From positions 1-8,180 of the forward strand of contig DAOWNN010000085.1 of NCBI GenBank assembly GCA_030642585.1: a DNA stretch of 8,180 bases, in the 5' to 3' direction. The notes under the pieces are model-generated. The model did not search any database. It had not been told where the DNA came from and was given only the letters and a program-made list of their open reading frames with translations. The translations under genes and the position numbers were made by a program. Source of the stretch: Bacteroidota bacterium. Lineage in GTDB: Bacteria; Bacteroidota; Bacteroidia; Bacteroidales; VadinHA17. The first letter of the stretch is position 1. Each line of letters opens with the position of its first letter. Positions 1 to 6,342 of this stretch are shown here, piece after piece.

Positions 1-1
1 A

Positions 2-1381
2 AAAAATGAAAAAGGAGAAATTATCAAAATAATAGGAGTCGAAAAGGATATCGATGAAGGTTTTTCTATTGCAAATTCAATTTTTGATACAGCCCTAAGA
101 AGCCAGCTTAAATATAGTGATTTCGCAATCCTTTACAGGACGAATGCTCAATCCAGAATTTTTGAAGTGGCTCTCAGAAAAAGGAATATCCCATACAGGG
201 TTTATGGGAGTCTTTCTTTTTACCAGAGAAAAGAGATAAAGGACATACTGGCATATTGCAGGTTTGTGATCAATCCAAGTGATGACGAAGCTCTGAAACG
301 GATTATTAATTATCCTGCCCGTGGTATTGGAAAAACCAGCATGCTTAGAATTGAAAAATGTGCAAATGAGAAAGATCTGAGCATGTGGGAAATAGTAATG
401 AATCCTGAAAACTTCGAGACTGGACTTAACCGTGGGGCCAAAAGCAAATTGAAAAATTTCAGTTCTTTAATTGAAAGCTTTGTTATGGATCTGGAAAAGT
501 CTGATGCTTATGACCTGACTTTCAGAATTGCAACGGAAACAGGCATTCTTAAAGAATTATACAATTCAGACTCCCCGGAAGAATTAAGTAAATATGAAAA
601 CATACAGGAACTTTTAAACGGAATTCGGGAATTTGTTTCAGATCAGGAAGAAGAAGATGGTTTTACGGGCCTTGGAGAATTTCTTCAGGATGTTGCTCTT
701 CTTACGGATGCCGATACTAAGCTTAAAAACGACCGGAATAAAGTGTCTGTAATGACCGTGCATGCAGCAAAGGGATTGGAATTTAAATACGTCTTCATAG
801 TGGGTATGGAAGAGGAACTGTTCCCTTCGGTGATGTCGTCGGCAAGTTTAAAGGAATTAGAGGAAGAACGCAGGCTATTTTATGTAGCTCTTACACGTGC
901 TGAAACAGAGGTGATTATTTCATTCACAGAAACCCGGTATCGATGGGGAGTAATGAACTACTGTAAACCCAGCAGGTTCTTAAAAGAAATAGAAGATAAA
1001 TACCTGGAATGGCCTGACGGTTATATGGCTATGGATAGGCCCGGGATAGTTGACAAATCATATGCGAATTCAGATCATTCATGGAGAAAACGCAAGACTA
1101 AAGTTTCTGTGCCGGCACAAATTGTTCCTCCCGGGGGCAAAAAATGGATTAAATTAGGCCAGGCAGAAAAAGGGCATAGAATTGATCCGGATTTTAAAGC
1201 AAGTGACCCGGAAAAAATTCAAGCCGGGATGGAAGTTGAACATATCCGGTTTGGAAAAGGAAAAGTTTTAAAAGTAGAAGATTCGGGGACCAACAGAAAA
1301 GCTACGGTATTTTTCAGCTCTCACGGAGAAAAACATCTTCTGCTTAAGTTTGCAAAACTAAAATTGCTGAAACAGTTTTAA
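2..1381 (+). CDS. uvrD: UvrD/PcrA-type ATP-dependent DNA helicase (3' part, 5' end outside window)
   Basis: This is the C-terminal part of a superfamily 1A 3'-5' DNA helicase, an enzyme that unwinds DNA in nucleotide excision repair, mismatch repair and removal of stalled complexes. The frame is open from base 2, so the GTG at 167 is an internal valine and not a start. Numbering from the first codon in the window, I see motif IV (FAILYRTNAQSR, 41-52), the FYQRKEIKDILAY block of domain 2A (73-85), motif V (TVHAAKGLEF, 252-261) and motif VI (EEERRLFYVALTRAE, 287-301) with its arginine finger. A basic linker follows. The end (409-458, starting GMEVEHIRFGKGKV) matches the Tudor-like tail that contacts RNA polymerase in PcrA/UvrD. 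Walker A and B motifs must lie upstream of the window. The C-terminus is complete and the gene ends in TAA. RecB- or Rep-type relatives are less likely because of this tail. Confidence 0.93.
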   Translation, partial: KNEKGEIIKIIGVEKDIDEGFSIANSIFDTALRSQLKYSDFAILYRTNAQSRIFEVALRKRNIPYRVYGSLSFYQRKEIKDILAYCRFVINPSDDEALKRIINYPARGIGKTSMLRIEKCANEKDLSMWEIVMNPENFETGLNRGAKSKLKNFSSLIESFVMDLEKSDAYDLTFRIATETGILKELYNSDSPEELSKYENIQELLNGIREFVSDQEEEDGFTGLGEFLQDVALLTDADTKLKNDRNKVSVMTVHAAKGLEFKYVFIVGMEEELFPSVMSSASLKELEEERRLFYVALTRAETEVIISFTETRYRWGVMNYCKPSRFLKEIEDKYLEWPDGYMAMDRPGIVDKSYANSDHSWRKRKTKVSVPAQIVPPGGKKWIKLGQAEKGHRIDPDFKASDPEKIQAGMEVEHIRFGKGKVLKVEDSGTNRKATVFFSSHGEKHLLLKFAKLKLLKQF

Positions 1382-1551
1382 GTCCTTTAGATTTAAAGCG
1401 CTATAAAAGATTGCAGTAATAACCCTGGAAGCCTGCGCTATATATTTTCCAAAACTCCAATATTCCAACATTCCACATAATCGGAATTGGGAATTAACCA
1501 AGTTCTAAAAATTATATTTATTGTACAAAACCCGAATTGAAGATATTATTT

Positions 1552-1582
1552 TTTGTAAGCTAATAGATTTCCTTTAGATTTG
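1552..1582 (+). promoter_or_regulatory. Bacteroidota-type promoter for the DUF4290 gene
   Basis: TTTG at 1552-1555 and TAGATTTG at 1575-1582 are separated by exactly 19 bases. This matches the Bacteroidota primary sigma factor consensus of TTTG at -33 and TAnnTTTG at -7. Transcription would start around 1587-1590, leaving a leader of only about 10 nt before the ATG at 1600. There is no Shine-Dalgarno sequence, which is normal in this phylum. Confidence 0.75.
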
Positions 1583-1599
1583 CACCAAACACTAAATTG

Positions 1600-2190
1600 A
1601 TGGAATACAACTACAATACTTCACAAAAAAAACTGGTTCTTCCCGAATATGGGAGGAATGTCCAAAAAATGATTAATCATTTACATGACATTAAAGACAA
1701 GGAAGAACGAAACAAAGCAGCCAAAACCATTATTTCAATCATGCAAAGCATGGCTCCCTATGGGAGGGATCTGGGTGAATATAAACGTAAATTATGGGAT
1801 CACATGGCCCTGATTTCAGATTTTAAATTAGATCTGGAGACTCCTTTTGAGCTGCCTACACGAGAGTCCAGGGCTGTCGAACCAAAACAAATTCCCTACA
1901 ATACCAATAAAATTAAGAAAAAACATTATGGAAGGGGAATTGAGTTGCTTATAGAATATGCTGTGAAGCTGGAAGATGGGGAGGAAAAAGAACACTTGAT
2001 TGAGCTTATTGCCAATCACATGAAAAGGTCATTTCTTACCTGGAACAAGAATATTGTAAATGACGATACTATTTTTGAAGATTTAAAAAAGCTTTCCCAG
2101 GGAAAATTGCAAGTAAAGGAGGGCTTGATCCTTACCGAATCGAGAGAAATTCTATTCAAATCCAGAAAACGGAAAATCAGGAAAAAATAA
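1600..2190 (+). CDS. DUF4290 family protein
   Basis: This encodes a 196-residue soluble protein of the DUF4290 family, which is found in Bacteroidota and has no established function. Recognisable family blocks are LVLPEYGRNVQKMI (12-25), KLWDHMALISDFKLDLETPF (64-83), HYGRGIELLIEYA (109-121) and NHMKRSFLTWNKNIVNDDTI (139-158). No signal peptide or membrane segment is visible. The sequence is highly charged and probably mostly helical, and ends in a basic tail (RKRKIRKK, 189-196). I chose the ATG at 1600 over the in-frame TTG three bases upstream, because family members start MEYN and a well-placed promoter lies just upstream. From memory, this gene often precedes murA in Bacteroidales. Here the next gene encodes a thioredoxin-like protein and is transcribed from its own promoter. 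Confidence 0.9.
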   Translation: MEYNYNTSQKKLVLPEYGRNVQKMINHLHDIKDKEERNKAAKTIISIMQSMAPYGRDLGEYKRKLWDHMALISDFKLDLETPFELPTRESRAVEPKQIPYNTNKIKKKHYGRGIELLIEYAVKLEDGEEKEHLIELIANHMKRSFLTWNKNIVNDDTIFEDLKKLSQGKLQVKEGLILTESREILFKSRKRKIRKK

Positions 2191-2250
2191 ATCTCCATTT
2201 TTACTGAACTTTTCATCCCTGCCAATCTAAAATTCATATGGGCTCTTTTG

Positions 2251-2274
2251 AAATAAGGTATTATTTCCTTATTT
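2251..2274. promoter_or_regulatory. Inverted repeat AAATAAGG/CCTTATTT overlapping the -33 region of the tlpA-like gene
   Basis: AAATAAGG (2251-2258) and CCTTATTT (2267-2274) form a perfect 8-bp inverted repeat around an 8-base loop. It lies 60 bases after the DUF4290 stop and overlaps the proposed -33 element of the next gene. It could be an operator or a weak transcript-end hairpin. No U-tract follows, so a classical intrinsic terminator is unlikely. Confidence 0.4.
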
Positions 2275-2294
2275 AGAATAATTCTATATATTTG
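2264..2294 (+). promoter_or_regulatory. Bacteroidota-type promoter for the tlpA-like gene
   Basis: TATATTTG at 2287-2294 matches the TAnnTTTG -7 consensus. TTTC at 2264-2267, 19 bases upstream, is one base from the TTTG -33 element. Transcription would start near 2300 and give a leader of about 30 nt before the ATG at 2329. A 13-bp palindrome, TAGAATAATTCTA (2274-2286), fills most of the space between the two elements. Confidence 0.55.
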
Positions 2295-2328
2295 CCGGGT
2301 AATTTATTTGACTAAACATAAAGAACAG

Positions 2329-2868
2329 ATGAAAAAATATTCAATACTTCTTTTTACATTACTTATACTCACAGGGATTCTTAGTTCATACAGGAGTACA
2401 CCCGAGGGCGATAAGGTGAAGATAGGCCTTAAAGTTGGGAACCAGGCTCCAGAGCTTGTATTTATGAATCCTGATGAACATCCGGTAAAATTATCTTCTT
2501 TAAAAGGAAAAATGGTTCTTATAGATTTCTGGGCTTCCTGGTGTCCTCCATGTAGAAAGGAAAATCCAAATCTGGTGGAATCTTATATGCTCTATAAGGA
2601 TAGTAAATTTAAGAATGGTACCGGATTTACCATCTATAGTGTTTCTCTTGACAAATCAAAAAGCAGCTGGATGTCAGCCATAAATCGGGATAAGCTTTCC
2701 TGGGAATATCATGTGAGCGAACTGAAAGGATGGAATTCTCAAGCCGCCGAAGTTTTTAATGTCAGGGCCATTCCTGCCAATTTCCTGATAGATGGTAATG
2801 GAATCATTGTTGCGAAAGATCTTCGTGGCTCTTTTCTTATTCAAAAGCTTCAAGATCTGTCGAAATAG
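2329..2868 (+). CDS. Exported TlpA-like thioredoxin-fold protein
   Basis: This encodes a 179-residue periplasmic thiol-disulfide oxidoreductase of the TlpA/ResA/AhpC-TSA type. Residues 1-21 are two lysines followed by a hydrophobic stretch (YSILLFTLLILTGIL), which looks like a signal peptide or membrane anchor. There is no lipobox cysteine. The thioredoxin fold starts near 35 (VGNQAPELVFMNPD). The redox motif is WCPPC at 71-75, after LIDFWAS, and the cis-proline lies in AIPANFLID (P149). The only two cysteines in the protein are the active-site pair C72 and C75. Many Bacteroidota relatives carry an extra N-terminal DUF4369 domain, but this one is the minimal form. I chose the ATG at 2329 because an in-frame TTG at 2308 would put six charged residues ahead of the signal peptide. 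The partner is unknown; reduction of apocytochromes or other exported proteins is a family-based guess. Confidence 0.88.
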   Translation: MKKYSILLFTLLILTGILSSYRSTPEGDKVKIGLKVGNQAPELVFMNPDEHPVKLSSLKGKMVLIDFWASWCPPCRKENPNLVESYMLYKDSKFKNGTGFTIYSVSLDKSKSSWMSAINRDKLSWEYHVSELKGWNSQAAEVFNVRAIPANFLIDGNGIIVAKDLRGSFLIQKLQDLSK

Positions 2869-2959
2869 TTTGTTGCGGACTACACTTGTATTTATAGGCA
2901 GCTTTTTGTTTCATGTTATGAGTTCCGGGTTCTTGATAGTCAAAAGTCAAGGCCTATTC

Positions 2960-2988
2960 ATTCAACTTTTCAACTATTCAACTTTTCA
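2960..2988. repeat. 13-bp direct repeat, period 16
   Basis: ATTCAACTTTTCA occurs at 2960-2972 and again, identically, at 2976-2988. The repeat is AT-rich and non-coding. A similar degenerate string (CCAATATTCCAACATTCCA) lies in the earlier spacer near 1456-1476. Short pyrimidine-rich repeats of this sort are frequent in Bacteroidota spacers. Confidence 0.8.
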
Positions 2989-3122
2989 TTTTGTTGTCAC
3001 CCTATAACGCTTCCAGTTCCTCCCTGCGGTTAGACCCACTGACGATAAATGTCAGGATCAAAGACCTGAAAGGTTTTTACAAACCGCCCCTTAGCTTCTA
3101 TTCCCTCCCGAGTTGGAAGGCT

Positions 3123-3198
3123 CTTCTCTTTTGCCTTAGCCTTCTTTATCCACCGTAGCCTTCATTGATCACCATAGCCTTCATTGATCACCATAGCC
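3123..3198. repeat. 19-bp tandem repeat array, four units
   Basis: The unit TTCATTGATCACCATAGCC is present in two identical copies at 3161-3179 and 3180-3198. A diverged copy, TTCTTTATCCACCGTAGCC, lies at 3142-3160, and a weakly related one ending in TAGCC at 3123-3141. A 19-bp period is not a multiple of three, and stop codons appear when the array is read through. It is therefore a minisatellite-like non-coding array rather than a protein repeat. Identical neighbouring copies suggest recent slippage or duplication. Confidence 0.85.
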
Positions 3199-3200
3199 TT

Positions 3201-3248
3201 GGCAGAGGTGATGGCAGAGGTGATGGCAGAGGTGATGGCGAAGGTGGG
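3201..3248. repeat. 12-bp tandem repeat array, three exact units plus one diverged
   Basis: GGCAGAGGTGAT is repeated exactly at 3201-3212, 3213-3224 and 3225-3236. A diverged unit, GGCGAAGGTGGG, follows at 3237-3248. The array begins two bases after the 19-bp array. The reverse complement of the last 12 bases of the 19-bp unit (GGCTATGGTGAT) matches this unit at 9 of 12 positions, so the two arrays can fold on each other (ATCACC with GGTGAT, GCC with GGC). Confidence 0.85.
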
Positions 3249-3258
3249 AGCCTTTGCC
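3237..3258. terminator. Terminator-like hairpin upstream of grpE
   Basis: GGCGAAGG (3237-3244) and CCTTTGCC (3251-3258) form an 8-bp stem with one G-U pair on a 6-base loop (TGGGAG). TTCTTTC follows on the + strand. It could end transcription entering from the tlpA-like gene, although that gene stops about 370 bases earlier. The trailing T-tract is weak and interrupted, so the terminator role is tentative. Confidence 0.35.
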
Positions 3259-3356
3259 TTCTTTCAGGATCATGCCAATTTGTCTGTATTATTTATTTGG
3301 CAAGTAATTTGAATAAATACCAAAACAGATAGTTTGATTTGAATTAATGTTAAGAT

Positions 3357-3914
3357 ATGACTGAAAAAAACAAGACTGAAAAAACGGCTAAACCTAAATC
3401 AAAGGATATTGCAAAAAAATCAGATGGTAAAAAGGCTAAAATAATCAATAAGAAAGCTGCCCCTAAACCATCGAATAAGGCACAAAAGGAACAGCAGGAC
3501 TGGAAAGATAAGTACTTGAGACTTTCAGCCGAGTTTGACAATTACCGGAAAAGGACTCTGAAAGAAAAAGCAGATCTGACAAAATTTGCAGGGGAAGAGA
3601 TATTGCGGGATTTCCTGTCTGTTACAGATGACATGGACCGTGCCATTCAATCTATGGAAAATACCCGGGATCTTCAATCACTGGAAGAAGGAATATTGCT
3701 GATATCCAACAAACTATCAGACTTCCTTACTAAAGAGGGGATTCAGGAGATAGAGTGTTTGCATAAAAGTTTTGATCCGGAAAGTCATGAAGCCCTTACC
3801 AAAATACCGGCACCTAAGAAAAATTTAAAAGGGAAAGTGGTTGATGTAATTGAGAAGGGTTATTATTTAAAGGGGAAAATTATCAGATACCCTAAAGTAG
3901 TTGTTGGTGAATAA
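3357..3914 (+). CDS. grpE: GrpE, nucleotide exchange factor of DnaK
   Basis: This encodes a 185-residue cytoplasmic co-chaperone that releases ADP from DnaK and so drives substrate release. Residues 1-45 are a disordered-looking, lysine-rich tail (16 Lys in 45). Residues 46-75 form the long-helix region with the family block RLSAEFDNYRKRT (55-67). Next come FLSVTDDMDRAI (86-97, equivalent to the usual LPVLDNLERA), FDPESHEAL (139-147) and the C-terminal beta-wing signature GYYLKGKIIRYPKVVV (168-183). The length is normal for the family. The ATG at 3357 is the only reasonable start, as stop codons lie close upstream. dnaJ follows after 52 bp, so the two are probably one operon. dnaK is not in the window. 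Confidence 0.96.
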   Translation: MTEKNKTEKTAKPKSKDIAKKSDGKKAKIINKKAAPKPSNKAQKEQQDWKDKYLRLSAEFDNYRKRTLKEKADLTKFAGEEILRDFLSVTDDMDRAIQSMENTRDLQSLEEGILLISNKLSDFLTKEGIQEIECLHKSFDPESHEALTKIPAPKKNLKGKVVDVIEKGYYLKGKIIRYPKVVVGE

Positions 3915-3966
3915 ATATTTATCATCGGAATCTTTAAATTAGGTTTCCATAAACCAAATCTGCAAT

Positions 3967-5109
3967 ATGGGCAAAAGAGATTATTATGAAATATTAGAGG
4001 TATCAAAAAATGCTTCGAAGGAAGAGATCAAGAAATCTTATAGAAAAAAAGCAATAAAATACCATCCGGATAAGAATCCTGACGACAAAACAGCTGAGCA
4101 AAAATTTAAGGAAGCTGCTGAAGCATATGAGGTGCTAAGCAATGACGATAAAAGAGCCAGGTACGATCGCTTTGGCCATGCAGGTATGGGAGGTGCCGCA
4201 GGCGGACAGGGGTTTGGTGGATTTACGGACATCGAAGATATTTTCTCTCAATTTGGAGATATTTTCGGAGGTCATTTTGGTGGATTCGGTGGCAGAGGCC
4301 AATCACGCAGAAGGGTTAACAAAGGAAGTAATCTCAGAGTTAAAATAAAGCTCAATCTTGCAGAAATTGCAAATGGTGTTGAGAAAAAGATGAAGGTCTC
4401 CAAATATGTGACCTGTGAAGTATGTAAAGGAGATGGGGCTGAAGGATCATCCGGATATTCAACCTGCTCTACCTGTCATGGAAGTGGTCAGGTCACCCGA
4501 ATATCCAATACTTTCCTGGGTCAGATGCAAACCACCAGTAGTTGTCCTGCTTGTGGTGGCGAAGGAAAGATCATTAGCAAGAAATGTACCTCCTGTCATG
4601 GAGAGGGGATTGTAAAGGGAGAAGAGGTTATTAAGATCAATATTCCAGCCGGAGTTGCAGAAGGAATGCAGTTGAGTGTTTCGGGAAAAGGAAATGCTGC
4701 CCGCAGAGGAGGAATTAACGGTGACCTTTTGGTATTAATATCAGAAGAAAAACACCCAGAGTTATTGCGAGATGGCAGTGACCTGATTTATTCTTTGTTT
4801 ATAAGTATTCCAGATGCTTCTCTTGGAACTAATGTGGAAATTCCAACAGTTGACAATCCGGTAAAAATAAAAATTGATGCCGGAACCCAGCCCGGCAAAA
4901 TACTTAGGTTGAGGGGAAAAGGTTTACCTGAGGTAAATGGTTACGGAAACGGGGATCTCCTTGTGAATATTAATGTCTGGATCCCAAAAAACCTTACAAA
5001 AGAAGAAAAACGGATTTTAGAGAAACTGAATGAATCTGAAAGTTTTGAACCAAAGCCATCAAGCTATGACAAAAACTTTTTTGAAAGAATGAGGAGCTAT
5101 TTTGATTAG
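3967..5109 (+). CDS. dnaJ: DnaJ, J-domain co-chaperone
   Basis: This encodes a full-length 380-residue type I Hsp40, which delivers unfolded clients to DnaK and stimulates its ATPase. The J-domain spans about 4-68, with the essential HPD at 33-35. A Gly/Phe-rich linker spans about 70-112. The zinc-binding region has all four CxxCxGxG repeats intact, with cysteines 150/153, 167/170, 193/196 and 207/210. The two C-terminal substrate-binding beta domains run from about 120 to 340, around the zinc region. The protein ends in FFERMRSYFD. Nothing is missing or altered at key sites. The ATG at 3967 places the J-domain right at the N-terminus, as expected. It lies 52 bp after grpE, with a small hairpin (GGTTT/AAACC, 3942-3955) in the gap and no separate promoter that I can recognise, so it is probably co-transcribed with grpE. 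Confidence 0.97.
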   Translation: MGKRDYYEILEVSKNASKEEIKKSYRKKAIKYHPDKNPDDKTAEQKFKEAAEAYEVLSNDDKRARYDRFGHAGMGGAAGGQGFGGFTDIEDIFSQFGDIFGGHFGGFGGRGQSRRRVNKGSNLRVKIKLNLAEIANGVEKKMKVSKYVTCEVCKGDGAEGSSGYSTCSTCHGSGQVTRISNTFLGQMQTTSSCPACGGEGKIISKKCTSCHGEGIVKGEEVIKINIPAGVAEGMQLSVSGKGNAARRGGINGDLLVLISEEKHPELLRDGSDLIYSLFISIPDASLGTNVEIPTVDNPVKIKIDAGTQPGKILRLRGKGLPEVNGYGNGDLLVNINVWIPKNLTKEEKRILEKLNESESFEPKPSSYDKNFFERMRSYFD

Positions 5110-5340
5110 AAAGCCAGATTATTAATTCTTTTTACAGATCATTTTGGGGTTTTCATTCTCTCCCCAACAAAATAAAAATGGTAAAGCTTACAAGTATTTC
5201 TTTACTTTTTGCATGAATTTCTATCTTTACAATGACAAGAACAGTCGATTTGTAAGTAAAGCCTATGGCTCATTAAGCAGGCAAATATCCTTGAAAGAAT
5301 GGTGTATTTGTATTGCCAACGAAGAATAAAACTCAACCTA
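5110..5340. promoter_or_regulatory. Spacer between dnaJ and the ABC ATPase gene, with a possible promoter
   Basis: This 231-bp gap holds a hairpin, TTGGGG/CCCCAA (5144-5149 with 5162-5167), on a 12-base loop. No U-tract follows on the + strand, so it is not a standard terminator. TATCTTTA at 5222-5229 is one base from the TAnnTTTG -7 element. TTTC at 5197-5200, 21 bases upstream, could be a weak -33 element. This would give the exporter genes their own promoter with a leader of roughly 100 nt. Short open frames here have no recognisable features. Confidence 0.35.
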
Positions 5341-6276
5341 ATGGCATTTTTTGAAGCAAACAAAATAGTTAAGAATTTTTCAAACCACCTTGCACTTGAT
5401 GAGGTAAGCATGTCTATTCCCAAAGGAAGCATTTATGGATTGCTTGGTCCAAACGGAGCAGGGAAAACAACCCTGATTCGCATTATCAATCAAATCACTG
5501 CACCAGACAGCGGGGAACTCAAATACAAAGGAAAAGCTTTGAAGGCTGAAGATATGTATAGCATTGGTTATCTACCTGAAGAAAGAGGTCTGTATAAAAA
5601 AATGAAGGTGGGAGAACAGGCTTTATATCTTGCCCAATTGAAAGGTTTAAAGAAAAAGGATGCTTCTGAACGCTTAAACAAATGGTTTAAAAAGTTTGAA
5701 ATTGATGCATGGTGGGATAAAAAAGTGGAAGAATTATCAAAGGGGATGCAGCAAAAAATACAGTTCATCGTCACTGTAGTTCATGAACCAAAATTCCTGA
5801 TTTTTGATGAACCATTCAGTGGTTTTGATCCCATAAACACCAATTTATTAAAACAGGAAATTCTTAAGCTGCAAAAGAAAGGAGCCACAATTATTTTTTC
5901 CACCCATGATATGGCTTCAGTTGAAGAACTTTGTGACCACATTAGCCTTATAAATGATTCCCGAACTATCCTGCAGGGCCCTGTGGACGAGGTAAGAAAA
6001 CAATATGATTCCAACCGCTATGAAATAAAATTTGCCGGCGAGGCAAATCTATTAACCGCCTCTCTTACACATTCATATAGAATTATTGAAAACCAGGCTG
6101 TGAACGGGCACACCAAACTTATTATTGAGCTAATGAAGGGAACTGAAACAAATGATGTTTTAAGTATACTGCTCCAGGCCGGAAAAGTTATTTCCTTTAA
6201 TAAAGTAGTGCCCAGCATGAATGATATTTTCATACGAGCTGTAGAAGAGGCCAATACTAAGAATAAAAAAAAATAA
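5341..6276 (+). CDS. ABC transporter ATP-binding protein (NatA/YhaQ-like, with DUF4162 tail)
   Basis: This encodes the 311-residue ATPase of an ABC-2 type exporter, acting at the inner face of the cytoplasmic membrane. I see Walker A GPNGAGKTT (36-44), signature LSKGMQQK (132-139), Walker B LIFDEP (153-158) with catalytic E157, D-loop SGFDP (160-164) and the switch histidine H189. The Q-loop region reads GYLPEERGLY (77-86), with Pro-Glu where many ABC ATPases have Gln; this is typical of the YhaQ/NatA subgroup. Residues about 215-300 fit the DUF4162 domain found at the C-terminus of this group. I chose the ATG at 5341 over an in-frame ATG at 5299, because the protein then starts directly with the ABC fold. 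The permease gene follows after 66 bp. The substrate is unknown; sodium, drug or antibiotic export are all known for relatives. Confidence 0.93.
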   Translation: MAFFEANKIVKNFSNHLALDEVSMSIPKGSIYGLLGPNGAGKTTLIRIINQITAPDSGELKYKGKALKAEDMYSIGYLPEERGLYKKMKVGEQALYLAQLKGLKKKDASERLNKWFKKFEIDAWWDKKVEELSKGMQQKIQFIVTVVHEPKFLIFDEPFSGFDPINTNLLKQEILKLQKKGATIIFSTHDMASVEELCDHISLINDSRTILQGPVDEVRKQYDSNRYEIKFAGEANLLTASLTHSYRIIENQAVNGHTKLIIELMKGTETNDVLSILLQAGKVISFNKVVPSMNDIFIRAVEEANTKNKKK

Positions 6277-6342
6277 AAAGAAGTTCCCATTCAATAAACA
6301 GACCTGAAATAAACAATTTGAAAAACCAGATCCACAGTTGCT

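Larger units (their letters stand above)
2869..3356. other. 488-bp repeat-rich intergenic region without a convincing gene
   Basis: No credible gene is visible on either strand here. The left part contains a 13-bp direct repeat (2960-2988). The middle has a 5-bp hairpin, CTGAC/GTCAG (3039-3055), and an A/T-rich hairpin, AAAGACCT/AGGTTTTT (3060-3078). Two tandem arrays follow (3123-3248), then a GC-rich hairpin (3237-3258). The last 100 bases before grpE are AT-rich and hold several TTTG tetramers (for example 3308-3311 and 3333-3336). These could be parts of a grpE promoter, but none fits the TAnnTTTG -7 consensus properly. I see no CIRCE operator. Confidence 0.7.

Noticed and set aside
1397..1442. 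GCGCTATA direct repeat (1398-1405 and 1435-1442) after the helicase gene, considered as a terminator or insertion footprint
   Set aside because: It is only 8 bp, there is no stable stem with a U-tract, and no element sequence lies between the copies.
1828..2237. Two minus-strand open frames (1828-2019 and 2016-2237) over the DUF4290 gene
   Set aside because: They are antisense shadows of a well-supported gene, with compositions expected from its reverse complement and no recognisable motif.
2792..3007. 71-codon + strand open frame overlapping the end of the tlpA-like gene
   Set aside because: It overlaps the true gene in another frame and runs through AT-rich direct repeats; no domain or plausible start.
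3120..3260. CRISPR array
   Set aside because: The repeats are directly adjacent without unique spacers, too short, and there are no cas genes.
3201..3290. Possible small proteins from the 12-bp array (Gly-Arg-Gly-Asp repeats on the + strand; His-His-Leu-Cys repeats on the minus strand after an ATG)
   Set aside because: The repeat has a 12-base period, so every frame gives a neat peptide repeat; each frame soon meets stops or frame changes in the 19-bp array, and no promoter or conserved domain supports translation.
4038..4615. Open frames in other frames inside dnaJ (4038-4232 minus, 4142-4348 and 4415-4615 plus)
   Set aside because: They are shadows of the glycine- and cysteine-rich coding sequence of dnaJ, whose reading frame is certain.
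5144..5432. Small open frames in the dnaJ-ABC spacer (5144-5329 plus, 5202-5432 minus)
   Set aside because: They have no motifs, weak starts, and the minus one runs into the ATPase gene; they look like chance frames in AT-rich DNA.
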